This document shows, piece after piece, positions 1 through 9,269 of a DNA stretch of 64,000 nt. Position 1 is the stretch's first letter. Each line of letters starts with the position of its first letter. A program made the position numbers and the translations under genes. A model generated the notes under the pieces. It had not been told where the DNA came from, made no database searches, and worked only from the letters and a program-made list of their open reading frames with translations. Origin of the DNA: Phycicoccus sonneratiae (GTDB lineage: Bacteria > Actinomycetota > Actinomycetes > Actinomycetales > Dermatophilaceae); NCBI RefSeq assembly GCF_016887965.1, contig NZ_JAFDVD010000001.1, positions 1 to 64,000 on the forward strand, written 5' to 3'.

Positions 1-96
1 GCCGAGGAGCACGACCGGCCCGCCGTACCCCTGCTCCCTCAGCTCGGTGGCCGCCGTGGCGCCCGCGAGACCTGCTCCGACGATGACGATCGACAT
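1..96 (-). CDS. FAD-dependent oxidoreductase, N-terminal fragment (runs off the window)
   Basis: Only the first 32 codons are present; the rest lies beyond base 1. The ATG is at 96-94. The visible residues form a classic Rossmann nucleotide-binding start: a short hydrophobic beta strand (SIVIVGAG) followed by the glycine pattern GAGLAG and an alpha helix. This is typical of ferredoxin reductases and other FAD/NAD(P)-dependent oxidoreductases, but substrate and partner cannot be told from this fragment. It is transcribed divergently from lysC, with a 177-bp gap between the two starts. Confidence 0.7.
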   Translation of the reverse strand, partial: MSIVIVGAGLAGATAATELREQGYGGPVVLLG

Positions 97-273
97 GGCG
101 CCGACGCTACGCCGGGCAGGGGCCGGCGAGGCGTCCATCAATCGACACATTCGTCGAAAGTTGGACGTCGGCTTGGGTGTGCCGGGCTTCCGGGATGTGG
201 GCGGCGGGTCCGGTCCGTGGACGGCTCGTTACAGTGGAGGCCGACCCAGCACCACCGTCCCGGGAGAGCCACC

Positions 274-1548
<1,275 letters not shown>

Positions 1549-1549
1549 C

Positions 1550-2635
1550 GTGAGCTCCTCGGCCGCACTCCGCAGCGACCGGCGTCCCACCCTCGGGATC
1601 GTCGGCGCCACCGGAGCCGTCGGCAGGGTCGTGCTCCAGATCCTCCCGATGCACCGGCACGCCTGGGGCGAGGTGCGGATCGCCGCGGGTGCCGAGGACG
1701 TCGGCAGCGTCCTGCACGTCGGCGACGAGGAGGTCACGGTCGAGGCGGTCACCCCGGAGTTCTTCGACGGCGTCGACGTCGCCGTCTTCGACATCCCGCC
1801 CTCGATCGCCCGCGAGTGGGTCGAGCTCGCCGCGGCGCGCGGGGTGGTCGCCATCGACAACAGCACGGTCTTCCGCACCGAACCCGACATCCCGCTCGTC
1901 GTGCCCGAGGTCAACCCGCGTCGGGTCGAGGACCGGCCCCGCGGCATCATCGCCAACCCCGGCGCCACGGTGATGACGATGATCGACGTCCTCGCCGTGC
2001 TGCACAGCGGCTGGGAGCTCACCGGGCTCGTCGTCACGACGTTCCAGGCCGCCTCGGGCCTCGGCCGGGCGGGGATGGCGCGCCTGCACGACGAGCTCGA
2101 CGTCGTCCACGGCGACCGCGAGCTCGGCACCCGGCCGGGCGACGTGCGGCGCCTCGTCGAGCACGAGCTCGGGTCGGAGTCGCCGTTCCCGGCGCCGCTG
2201 GTCCTCAACGTCGTCCCCTTCGTCGGCCACCACGCGGGGGAGGGCTGGACCTCGGAGGAGACCAAGGTCCGCGACGAGTGCCGCAAGATCCTCGACCTGC
2301 CCGACCTCCCGGTCTCGGCGACGTGCGTGCGGGTGCCGGTCGTGTCGTCGCACTCGGTGACGGTGCACGCGACGTTCGCGCGGAGGATCAAGGTGTCGGA
2401 GGCGCGCCAGGCGCTCGTCGAGGCGCCGGCGGTCGTCGTGCTCGACGACCCCGACGAGCCGGAGTTTCCGACGCCCAACGACGTCGTCGGGGCCGACCCG
2501 CGCTTCGCCGGCCGGATCCGGCAGGCACCGGACGCGCCGACGACCCTCGACCTGTTCATCTGCGGCGACAACCTCCGCAAGGGCGCGGCGCTCAACATGC
2601 TCCAGACGGCCGAGCTCGTCGCGTCCACGCTCTGA
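1550..2635 (+). CDS. asd: Aspartate-semialdehyde dehydrogenase family protein lacking the catalytic cysteine
   Basis: By family and position this should reduce beta-aspartyl phosphate to aspartate semialdehyde. The 361-residue protein has the NADP-binding start GIVGATGAVG, the FQAASG segment, the SEETK segment, a conserved histidine region (VVSSHSV) and the C-terminal GDNLRKGAALN block. The active-site signature, normally NPNC, reads NPGA. Residue 139 (codon 1964-1966, gcc) is alanine where the thioester-forming cysteine should be. The phosphate-binding segment usually read as SARSxG is IAAGAEDVG here, and the following SAG-type loop reads DIPPS. The frame is intact and the GTG start lies one base after lysC. 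It is either a catalytically dead paralogue or has changed chemistry; a second asd elsewhere is then expected. Confidence 0.85.
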   Translation: MSSSAALRSDRRPTLGIVGATGAVGRVVLQILPMHRHAWGEVRIAAGAEDVGSVLHVGDEEVTVEAVTPEFFDGVDVAVFDIPPSIAREWVELAAARGVVAIDNSTVFRTEPDIPLVVPEVNPRRVEDRPRGIIANPGATVMTMIDVLAVLHSGWELTGLVVTTFQAASGLGRAGMARLHDELDVVHGDRELGTRPGDVRRLVEHELGSESPFPAPLVLNVVPFVGHHAGEGWTSEETKVRDECRKILDLPDLPVSATCVRVPVVSSHSVTVHATFARRIKVSEARQALVEAPAVVVLDDPDEPEFPTPNDVVGADPRFAGRIRQAPDAPTTLDLFICGDNLRKGAALNMLQTAELVASTL

Positions 2636-2638
2636 GGC

Positions 2639-3937
2639 TCACCCCGGCGCGGGGCACCTCCCCACGAACGCCGGGTCGCCGTGGCGGCCGGTCGCGAGGA
2701 CGACCGACCAGCCCCGGGCGCGCGCCCAGGGCACGACGACCGACCGGGGGACGACGCCGTCGGTCGGCGAGGTGACGACGCAGACCCCCGGCGCCCTGCC
2801 GCTCGTGGCCGGCGGCGAGGTGGGGGCCGGGACGACCGGACGGGTGGGTGCGGCGCCGCAGACGGCCGTGAACTCCTGGAGGAACGACACCGGCCGGTCG
2901 CCGGTCGGGGCGGCGGGCCACCCGGTGAGCGCCGGGCAGGTCTCGTCCCAGAGGGCGAGCAGCGCGGGGGAGAGCTCGTCGACGTCGTAGCGCCCGAAGA
3001 GCATGTCCGACAGCTGCCCGACGAGCGCGGCGTCGCCCCGGCGGGTGCGGACCTCGTCGAGCACGCCGGGGTCGCCGTACTGCAGCTGCACCCGCGCGGC
3101 GGCGAGGTCGGCGGCAGCGAGCTCGAGCGACCGGCTCGCCGGTTGCTCGCCGACGACCGAGGCCGCCGGCTCGGGCATCCCGGCGAGCTGCTGCTCCCGG
3201 GCGGCCAGCCAGCCGCCCGCATCGGCACCGGTCGGGAACGGGCTGAGCAGGGCGATGGACGAGGGGGCCACCCCGGCGGCCTGGGCGTAGCCGAGCCGGG
3301 TCGACCCGAACGAGAAGCCGACGAAGCGCTCGACCGGGCGGCCCTCGCGGGCCAGGACCGCGTCGAGGACCGCGCCGTAGGAGGCGGGGGTCCATCCCCA
3401 GCGGCCCGACCACAGGCCGCAGGCCCGGCCGACGGCCGACGTGCGGGCCGTGGGCACCGGGCGGGTGGGGACGTCGGCCCGCAGCGCGCGGTACCAGTCG
3501 GTGACGGCACCGCGACAGGCGTCCGGGTAGGCCGCGATCACCCACGGCTCCTCGAGGAGCAGGACGTCCGAACGCCCGGTCCCGAGCCCGTCGAGGGCGT
3601 CGGTCGGCCAGCCGGAGCCGAAGAGCGAGGCACCGGGGCCGCCGGGGTCGAGGAGGGTCAGCCCGCCGTCGTGGCGCCCGGTGCCCGGGACGACGGCGTA
3701 GCGGTACGGGCGACCGCCGACCTCGACGGAGCGGCAGAGGTCGCCGTACCGGCCGGCGTCCGCGCAGGGGTCGCCCTCGACGACGACGGCCGAGGCCGCG
3801 GTCGCCGCGGAGGAGGTGGAGGAGGCCGAGGCGGCCGCCCGCACGGGCGCGGGTGCGTCGGGCGCACCGCACGCCGTGCAGGCGGCGGTGGCTGCCAGCA
3901 GCGCCAGCAGCCACCGCCTCGGTCCCGTCAGCTCCAT
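2639..3937 (-). CDS. Secreted or lipid-anchored alpha/beta hydrolase, S33 peptidase-like
   Basis: The 432-residue protein starts with a signal peptide (WLLALLAATAAC) containing cysteines at 20 and 23; either could be a lipidation site, but the lipobox is weak. A low-complexity Ala/Ser linker follows to about residue 50. The hydrolase body has the oxyanion-type DPGGPGAS loop (about 97-104), which is typical of tripeptidyl-aminopeptidase-like S33 proteins. The nucleophile elbow is GFSFG with Ser209, and there is a late TSPTDG and ATGRHG pair that would supply Asp and His. Substrate is unknown. The gene is convergent with asd, the two stops being three bases apart. Its start overlaps the end of the upstream secreted-protein gene by ten bases, suggesting coupling. 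Confidence 0.75.
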   Translation of the reverse strand: MELTGPRRWLLALLAATAACTACGAPDAPAPVRAAASASSTSSAATAASAVVVEGDPCADAGRYGDLCRSVEVGGRPYRYAVVPGTGRHDGGLTLLDPGGPGASLFGSGWPTDALDGLGTGRSDVLLLEEPWVIAAYPDACRGAVTDWYRALRADVPTRPVPTARTSAVGRACGLWSGRWGWTPASYGAVLDAVLAREGRPVERFVGFSFGSTRLGYAQAAGVAPSSIALLSPFPTGADAGGWLAAREQQLAGMPEPAASVVGEQPASRSLELAAADLAAARVQLQYGDPGVLDEVRTRRGDAALVGQLSDMLFGRYDVDELSPALLALWDETCPALTGWPAAPTGDRPVSFLQEFTAVCGAAPTRPVVPAPTSPPATSGRAPGVCVVTSPTDGVVPRSVVVPWARARGWSVVLATGRHGDPAFVGRCPAPG

Positions 3938-4962
3938 CCCGGGTCCGCGTAGATGACGCGGATGTCGTCGCCGGAGTCCTGGTCGCAGATGGCCTCCTCG
4001 AAGCGGGCGTAGCTGTAGTCGCTGAGCAGCGCCGTCGACGCGCTCGTCCGCACGTCGACCGCCATCCCGAGGTCGGCGTACTCCGAGCGGCTGTCCCGGC
4101 AGGCACCGTCGGACCACACGTTCTTCATGAGGATGTCCGACGCGTTGGGGTCGGGCGTGAACCCCTCGCAGTTGCCCAGCGGCAGACCGGCGCTGAAGCC
4201 GAGGATGCCGATCGAGACGTTGTAGTCGTCGCAGTTGGTCCCGGACTCCTTCGGCCAGTAGTTGCGCATCTGGAGGAAGTCGCCGCGGTGCCCCACCTTG
4301 GGCCGCGAGCGGATGTCGATCGTGCCCGGGTGGTGGTCGTTGCCCCCGGACACGACCTTGCCGACCGCGGTCGCCCAGTGGCCGTAGTAGTAGATGTTCC
4401 GGTCGGTCTTGGACTCCTTGACCCGGTAGCGCTCCCACGCCGAGGTCAGCTTGTCACCGGAGACCTGCACCGTCAGCGCGCCACCGGAGTAGCTGCCGTT
4501 GACCTGGCCGGCGACGTTCTTCAGGCTGTCGCTGCCGGCCCGGAAGCCCTGGGCCGACGACGTCGAGGCCGCCTTCGGCTCGCCGACCGCCTGGATCTCG
4601 GAGCTCTGCTCGCCGTCGGCCTGCTCGACGAGCGCCGTCCGCACCTGGGTGAGGTCGATGTTCGTGCTGTACGCGACGTCGGTGTCGCGCCCGAGCGTCG
4701 CCGACGCGACCTCCGTGCCGTCCCAGAGCACCCCGGAACGGGCCTGCGACGCGAGGAAGTCCCGCTTCGCCGCGTCCGCGCGGGCCTGCCCCCGGTCGCG
4801 CCCGGCCTCCGCGACGACCTGGGCGCCGCTGAACCGCACCTGGTCGACGACCCTCGTCGTCCGGGTGGCCTCCGCCGCGGCGGGTGCCGCGTGCGCTGCC
4901 GCCGGGGCGACGAGCCCCGCGACGGCGGCCGTCACACCGACGGCCAACATGGTCCTTCTCAT
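3928..4962 (-). CDS. Secreted protein of unknown function
   Basis: I do not recognise this 344-residue protein. It begins with a clear Sec signal peptide: MRRT, a hydrophobic stretch, then AHA-AP as the likely cleavage site near residue 25. The mature protein has no further membrane segment. Four cysteines cluster in the C-terminal half (in NCDDYN, GNCEG, GACRD and AICDQ) and could form two disulfides. The segment RNIYYYGHWATAVG and the many Tyr, Asn and Asp residues suggest an extracellular folded domain. It is followed by the S33-like hydrolase with a ten-base overlap, so the two exported proteins are probably made together. Confidence 0.7.
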   Translation of the reverse strand: MRRTMLAVGVTAAVAGLVAPAAAHAAPAAAEATRTTRVVDQVRFSGAQVVAEAGRDRGQARADAAKRDFLASQARSGVLWDGTEVASATLGRDTDVAYSTNIDLTQVRTALVEQADGEQSSEIQAVGEPKAASTSSAQGFRAGSDSLKNVAGQVNGSYSGGALTVQVSGDKLTSAWERYRVKESKTDRNIYYYGHWATAVGKVVSGGNDHHPGTIDIRSRPKVGHRGDFLQMRNYWPKESGTNCDDYNVSIGILGFSAGLPLGNCEGFTPDPNASDILMKNVWSDGACRDSRSEYADLGMAVDVRTSASTALLSDYSYARFEEAICDQDSGDDIRVIYADPGWS

Positions 4963-5259
4963 TGCCTACCTCCGTGATCTCTCGGTACCTCGTGGACCGC
5001 GACCCGGCGGGCGGAGGCGGTGCGGGGGCAGGGCTCGGCGGCGGCGCGGACACGGCCGGAGGCAGGACGGATCGCGCGGCCGGGTGCCGCCGGATACCCC
5101 CTGCGCCCCTGCCGGCCGAGCCGCCGGGAGCTGACCCCCCGGTCCGTCGGTTCCCCCCGATCGGTGACGCGAGCCGGACTCTATTCCTGCCGGGGGGCCG
5201 TGGCAACAGGACGTGGTGCCGGGCCGGGACGTCACGGGTCGGTGGGGGTGTGTCGGGGA

Positions 5260-5294
5260 CTCTCGGTCGAGTCGGCATCCGACTCGACCGAGAG
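5260..5294. repeat. 16-bp perfect inverted repeat with a 3-base loop
   Basis: Bases 5260-5275 and 5279-5294 are exact reverse complements, separated only by CAT. The core reads GGTCGAGTCGG / CCGACTCGACC. A less perfect match continues outward (GGTGGGGGTG against CACCACCCCC). It sits between divergently transcribed genes and has no T-run, so a classical terminator is unlikely. A regulator-binding site or a leader RNA structure fits better. Confidence 0.7.
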
Positions 5295-5322
5295 GAGTGC
5301 CACCACCCCCGTGGGAGGCGCG

Positions 5323-5375
5323 CCCCTCGGCGGGGCCGCACCCCTCGGCGGGGCCGCACCCCCCACGGGGGCGCA
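5323..5375. repeat. 18-bp tandem repeat, two exact copies plus one degenerate
   Basis: The unit CCCCTCGGCGGGGCCGCA occurs at 5323-5340 and again at 5341-5358. A weaker third copy follows at 5359-5375. Each unit contains a small internal CCCC...GGGG dyad. It lies just downstream of the 35-base hairpin in the same divergent gap. Confidence 0.75.
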
Positions 5376-5523
5376 CCCCGGCGCAGCCGACGACCCGGCC
5401 GCAGCGGGCGGCAGGTCGTGGACCGACGCCGCTCGTCCACGATGGTGACCCGCACCCCGCCGCGCGCGCCGGTGTCGGCAGAATGGGGCCGACGCCCACC
5501 CGCCTCCCCGAGGAGCGAATGCC

Positions 5524-6723
5524 ATGACCGTCCGCACCGTCGCCATGCTCACCGCCGGAGGGCTGGCCCCGTGCCTCTCCTCCGCCGTCGGTGGGCTCAT
5601 CGAGCGGTACACCGAGGTCGCGCCGGACGTCCGGATCATCGCGTACACGAGCGGGTACGCGGGGCTGCTCAAGGGCGAGTACGTCGAGGTGACGCCGGAG
5701 GTGCGCGAGCAGGCCCACCTCCTCCACCGCTTCGGCGGCAGCCCGATCGGCAACAGCCGGGTCAAGCTGACCAACGTCGCCGACTGCGTGAAGCGCGGTC
5801 TCGTGCAGGAGGGCCAGGACCCGCTGCACGTCGCGGCCGAGCAGCTGACGGCCGACGGCGTCGACGTCCTGCACACCATCGGCGGCGACGACACGAACAC
5901 GACGGCCGCCGACCTCGCCGCCTACCTCCACGAGAACGACTACGAGCTGACCGTCGTCGGCCTCCCGAAGACCGTCGACAACGACATCGTCCCGATCCGT
6001 CAGTCCCTCGGCGCCTGGACGGCGGCCGAGCAGGGAAGTCGGTTCGCGCAGAACATCATCGCCGAGCACTCGTCGAACCCGCGGATGCTCGTCGTCCACG
6101 AGGTGATGGGCCGGCACTGCGGCTGGCTGACCGCCGCGACGGCCGCCGAGTACCACCGCTGGGTCGGCGAGCAGGAGTTCGTCCCGGCCATCGGCAACGA
6201 CCCGCGCGCCTGGGACGTGCACGCGGTCTTCGTGCCCGAGCGGCACATCGACATCGCCGCCGAGGGCGAGCGGCTGCGCGCCGTGATGGACGAGGTCGGC
6301 TGCGTCAACATCTTCCTGTCCGAGGGGGCCGGTGTCGAGGAGGTCGTCGCCGAGCTCGAGGCCTCGGGCCAGGAGGTGCCGAAGGACCCGTTCGGCCACG
6401 TCCAGCTCGACAAGGTCAACCCCGGGGCGTGGTTCGCCAAGCAGTTCGCGCAGGTGCTCGGCGCCGAGAAGACGATGGTCCAGAAGTCGGGCTACTTCTC
6501 GCGCTCGGCGCCGGCCAACGAGCGCGACCTCGCGCTCATCAAGGAGTGCACCGACCTCGCCGTCGACGCCGCGCTGCGGGGCGAGCCGGGTGTCGTCGGG
6601 CACGACGAGGAGCGCGGTGACGAGCTGCGTCCGGTCGAGTTCCCCCGCATCCGCGGCGGCAAGGCCTTCGACCCGAGCGTGGGTTGGTTCACCGAGCTGC
6701 TGGGGTCGATCGGCCAGTCGTGA
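5524..6723 (+). CDS. pfp: Pyrophosphate-dependent 6-phosphofructokinase
   Basis: Interconverts fructose 6-phosphate and fructose 1,6-bisphosphate in the cytoplasm, using pyrophosphate as phosphoryl donor. The 399-residue protein carries the phosphofructokinase fold. Its donor-site motif is GGDD (residues 120-123). ATP enzymes usually have GGDG here, and the extra Asp blocks the ATP alpha-phosphate, so this points to PPi use. The catalytic segment PKTVDND (148-154), the HEVMGRHCGW segment and the fructose-phosphate loops are intact. A ribosome-binding site (GAGGAG) precedes the ATG by ten bases. It stands alone on the plus strand with a small membrane-protein gene 13 bases downstream. PPi-linked phosphofructokinases are common in Actinobacteria. 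The donor preference is inferred from the motif. Confidence 0.93.
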   Translation: MTVRTVAMLTAGGLAPCLSSAVGGLIERYTEVAPDVRIIAYTSGYAGLLKGEYVEVTPEVREQAHLLHRFGGSPIGNSRVKLTNVADCVKRGLVQEGQDPLHVAAEQLTADGVDVLHTIGGDDTNTTAADLAAYLHENDYELTVVGLPKTVDNDIVPIRQSLGAWTAAEQGSRFAQNIIAEHSSNPRMLVVHEVMGRHCGWLTAATAAEYHRWVGEQEFVPAIGNDPRAWDVHAVFVPERHIDIAAEGERLRAVMDEVGCVNIFLSEGAGVEEVVAELEASGQEVPKDPFGHVQLDKVNPGAWFAKQFAQVLGAEKTMVQKSGYFSRSAPANERDLALIKECTDLAVDAALRGEPGVVGHDEERGDELRPVEFPRIRGGKAFDPSVGWFTELLGSIGQS

Positions 6724-6736
6724 CCCGGCCGCGGCG

Positions 6737-6970
6737 ATGAGGGAGACGAGCGGGCTCGTCGACGGATGGTGGGTCGCCGTCGTCGTCTACGCGGTCCTGC
6801 TCGTCGGGCAGCGGCTCTGGCGGGCCCGGCGCTGGGTGCCGCCGGAGTGGCCGGACGCCGACTACGGGTGGAAGGTGACGCACCTGTTCTGGGTGCCCTT
6901 CCACGTCCTCGACGTCGTCTTCGGGGTGCCGCTCGTCTTCGCGGTGGTCATCGCGCTGCTCGCCATCTGA
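6737..6970 (+). CDS. Small two-helix membrane protein
   Basis: A 77-residue protein with two predicted membrane segments, one near residues 10-27 (WWVAVVVYAVLLVG) and one at the C-terminus (VFGVPLVFAVVIALLAI). They are separated by a charged, Trp-rich linker (RRWVPPEWPDADYGWKV). The ATG at 6737 lies 13 bases after the phosphofructokinase stop, so it is probably cotranscribed. I recognise no family; a conserved hypothetical of actinomycetes is likely. Confidence 0.6.
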   Translation: MRETSGLVDGWWVAVVVYAVLLVGQRLWRARRWVPPEWPDADYGWKVTHLFWVPFHVLDVVFGVPLVFAVVIALLAI

Positions 6971-7032
6971 GGCGGTCCCCACCCGTCGTGCCCGACGGTC
7001 GGTGCGCCCGATGCCGCTGCGGGAGAACCCCT

Positions 7033-7074
7033 TCGCGATGGGTCCCGCAGCCTGACGCCGGGGACCCATCGCGA
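7033..7074. terminator. 14-bp perfect hairpin between convergent genes
   Basis: TCGCGATGGGTCCC (7033-7046) and its exact reverse complement (7061-7074) enclose a 14-base loop. It lies between the 3' ends of the small membrane-protein gene and the histidine-kinase gene, where a bidirectional terminator is expected. There is no T-run after either arm, so intrinsic termination is not certain. The rest of the 260-bp gap shows nothing else. Confidence 0.5.
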
Positions 7075-7230
7075 GACACGGCGCGCTGAGCGCTGTTCCG
7101 TGGGGGTGTGTACCGTCCCCTGCGACGGCCACCGACGTCCACCCTGCCGCAACCGGCCCCGGCCGTCACTAGCGCCCACCCCCGACTGCGGGGTGGTGCC
7201 TGCACCACCACCATCGAGGGGACATCGAGG

Positions 7231-8469
7231 TCAGCGCGGGTCGTCGAGGTCCGGCCGGAACCGACCCTCCACCACGGTGCCCTCGCCGGGCGTCGAGTGC
7301 ACGGCGAGTCGCCCTCCGGCGGACTGGATCCGGTCGCGCATGCCGGTGAGGCCGTGGGCGTCCTCGTGCGCCTCGACGTCGAACCCGCGCCCGTCGTCGG
7401 TCACCCGGAACCGGAGCGACTGCTCGCCGTCGCGCGCGTCGTCCGACACCTGCACGGTGATGAGCGTGCCCTCCGAGTGCCGGTCCGCGTTCTGCATCGC
7501 CTCGAGGCAGCAGAAGTACACGGCCGCCTCGACGTCCGAGGGGTACCGGTGGTGCAGGCCGTCGACGTCGACGACGCACGCCAGGGTCGTCCGCCGGGCG
7601 GCGGCGGGCAGGGCGCCCGCGAGCCCGCGCTCGGCGAGGACGGGAGGGTAGATGCCGTGCGCGAGGTCGCGCAGCTCGCGGATCGCCGCCTCGAGCTGGT
7701 CCTGGAGGCCGTGGGCGATGTCGCGGGCCCGGGCCGGGTCGGTGTCGAGCGACCGGGTGAGCCGCCCGATGTCGACGGCGAGGCTGGTCAGCCGCTGCTG
7801 CGCGCCGTCGTGCAGGTCGCGCTCGATGGCCCGCCGGGCGTCGAGGCTCGCGACGGCCAGGCGGGTGCGCGACTCCTCGAGGTCGCGGCGGTGCCGCGCC
7901 ACCCGCAGCGCCGAGTCGCGGATGCCGACGACGAGGACGGCCGCGACGACGAGGGTGAAGACCCCGACGAGGACCGCGGGCACCGGGAGGTCGGGGTGGT
8001 CGGACGCCCAGGAGTCGCGGCGTGACTCGCCGACGACGACGAGGGCCCCCGTGAGCACCACCGTCGTCGCGAGCAGGGCGGTGCGGGTGCGCAGCGGGAA
8101 GGCGTCGGTGATGATCAGTGCCGGCACGTAGAGGATGAGCAGGCCCACCGGCGTCGTGAACGGCGTGGCCCAGGCGAGCGCGAAGGCGACGAGCCAGGTG
8201 CCGCCCACGGCGAGGACGGCCGCCGGCCGCAGCCGGTCGCGGCGGGCGAGGAAGAGCGCTGTGCCGTAGGTGGATCCGGCGCAGACGAGGGCGACGATGT
8301 CGAGGACCAGCGAGCGGGAGGGTCCGGTCTGCTCGTTGAGGACGACGAGTGCCACGACGGACACCCAGATCGCGACGAGGTTGACGACGAGGTAGGTGCG
8401 CACCCGCTGGTGCATCGACCCGGTGAGCTGCGGCACCCGGAGCAGTGCCGACAGCCCACGTCGGGTCAC
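7231..8469 (-). CDS. Membrane sensor histidine kinase, NarL/DesK-type
   Basis: Senses an unknown signal and autophosphorylates on His to pass phosphate to the adjacent regulator. The 412-residue protein has about five N-terminal membrane helices (residues 25-185) with no large extracellular domain. A HisKA_3 dimerisation helix follows, with the phospho-acceptor motif ERDLHDGAQQRL (His220). A HATPase domain has MQNADRHS, DDGRGF and HGLTGMRDRI as the N, G1 and G2 boxes. The GTG start is one base after the regulator's stop, so kinase and regulator are cotranscribed with the regulator first. An internal ATG (Met19) is an alternative start. Confidence 0.92.
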   Translation of the reverse strand: MTRRGLSALLRVPQLTGSMHQRVRTYLVVNLVAIWVSVVALVVLNEQTGPSRSLVLDIVALVCAGSTYGTALFLARRDRLRPAAVLAVGGTWLVAFALAWATPFTTPVGLLILYVPALIITDAFPLRTRTALLATTVVLTGALVVVGESRRDSWASDHPDLPVPAVLVGVFTLVVAAVLVVGIRDSALRVARHRRDLEESRTRLAVASLDARRAIERDLHDGAQQRLTSLAVDIGRLTRSLDTDPARARDIAHGLQDQLEAAIRELRDLAHGIYPPVLAERGLAGALPAAARRTTLACVVDVDGLHHRYPSDVEAAVYFCCLEAMQNADRHSEGTLITVQVSDDARDGEQSLRFRVTDDGRGFDVEAHEDAHGLTGMRDRIQSAGGRLAVHSTPGEGTVVEGRFRPDLDDPR

Positions 8470-8470
8470 G

Positions 8471-9169
8471 TCAGGGCTCCCGGCGCACGGGGATCGGGCC
8501 GCTGGCCGTGGACCGGCTGTCGCCGAGGTAGAGCAGGACGGCGGCCACCCGGCGGTGGCGGTTGTCGCCCGAGGGCAGGTCGAGCTTCGTGAAGATCGAG
8601 TTGATGTGCTTCTCGACCGCCCGCGACGTGACGTGCAGCCGGTCGGCGATGGCCGAGTTGGACGCGCCGGTGGCGATGAGCCCGAGCACCTCGCGCTCGC
8701 GCGCGGTCAGCCGGGCGACCGGCCCCTCCTCGAAGCGGAGCCGGTGGCGCATCAGCGCGTCGACGACGTGGGGGTCGATGACGCTCGCGCCCCGGCGGAC
8801 GGCCGTGAGTGCGGACACCAGCTGCTCGACGTCGGCCACGCGCTCCTTGAGGAGGTAGGCCCGCCCGGTGCTGCCGCCCGCGACGAGCTCGAGGGCGCCC
8901 TCGGCGTCGGCGTGCTGGGAGAGGACGACGACCCCGAGCCCGGGGTGGGTGCGGCGGAAGCGTTCCGCGGCCCGGATGCCCTCGTCGCTGTGCGTGGGGG
9001 GCATCCGGATGTCCGCGAGCACGACGTCGGGCTGCTCGCGGTCGACCGTCGCGAGCAGCTCGTCGAGATCGGCCGCCTCCAGCACCTCCGAGACGGCCTC
9101 GTGCTCCGCGAGCAGCGCGGCGAGCCCCTGTCGGAGGAGTGCGCTGTCCTCGGCGAGAACCACCCGCAT
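8471..9169 (-). CDS. NarL/LuxR-family response regulator
   Basis: DNA-binding partner of the downstream kinase. The 232-residue protein has an N-terminal receiver domain: acidic residues in VVLAEDS, phospho-acceptor Asp53 in LADIRMPP, and the conserved Lys in YLLKERV. A C-terminal LuxR helix-turn-helix (LTAREREVLGLIATGASNSAIA) carries the usual recognition helix ending at KLDL. The ATG at 9169 gives the normal receiver N-terminus; a GTG at 9178 is possible. The short linker and C-terminal tail are ordinary. It is divergent from the phospholipase D-like gene, with which it may share a promoter region. Targets are unknown. Confidence 0.93.
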   Translation of the reverse strand: MRVVLAEDSALLRQGLAALLAEHEAVSEVLEAADLDELLATVDREQPDVVLADIRMPPTHSDEGIRAAERFRRTHPGLGVVVLSQHADAEGALELVAGGSTGRAYLLKERVADVEQLVSALTAVRRGASVIDPHVVDALMRHRLRFEEGPVARLTAREREVLGLIATGASNSAIADRLHVTSRAVEKHINSIFTKLDLPSGDNRHRRVAAVLLYLGDSRSTASGPIPVRREP

Positions 9170-9269
9170 CCCTGCCACACCCGCATGGTAGGGACATCGG
9201 GCGCCGCCGCGGGGACGCATCCGGCAATCGGTGTTACACGCCACGTCGCGGACCGGCAGGATGGGTCCG

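Larger units (their letters stand above)
4963..5523 (+). other. 561-bp divergent intergenic region with hairpin and short repeats
   Basis: No convincing coding sequence lies between the divergent starts at 4962 and 5524. The gap holds a near-perfect 35-base hairpin (5260-5294), an 18-bp tandem repeat (5323-5375) and a purine-rich ribosome-binding site GAGGAG at 5508-5513 that serves the phosphofructokinase gene. Promoters for both flanking genes must be here, but I cannot assign them confidently in such GC-rich sequence. Confidence 0.6.

Noticed and set aside
5323-5375. CRISPR-like array
   Set aside because: The 18-bp units are directly adjacent without spacers, and no cas gene is present.
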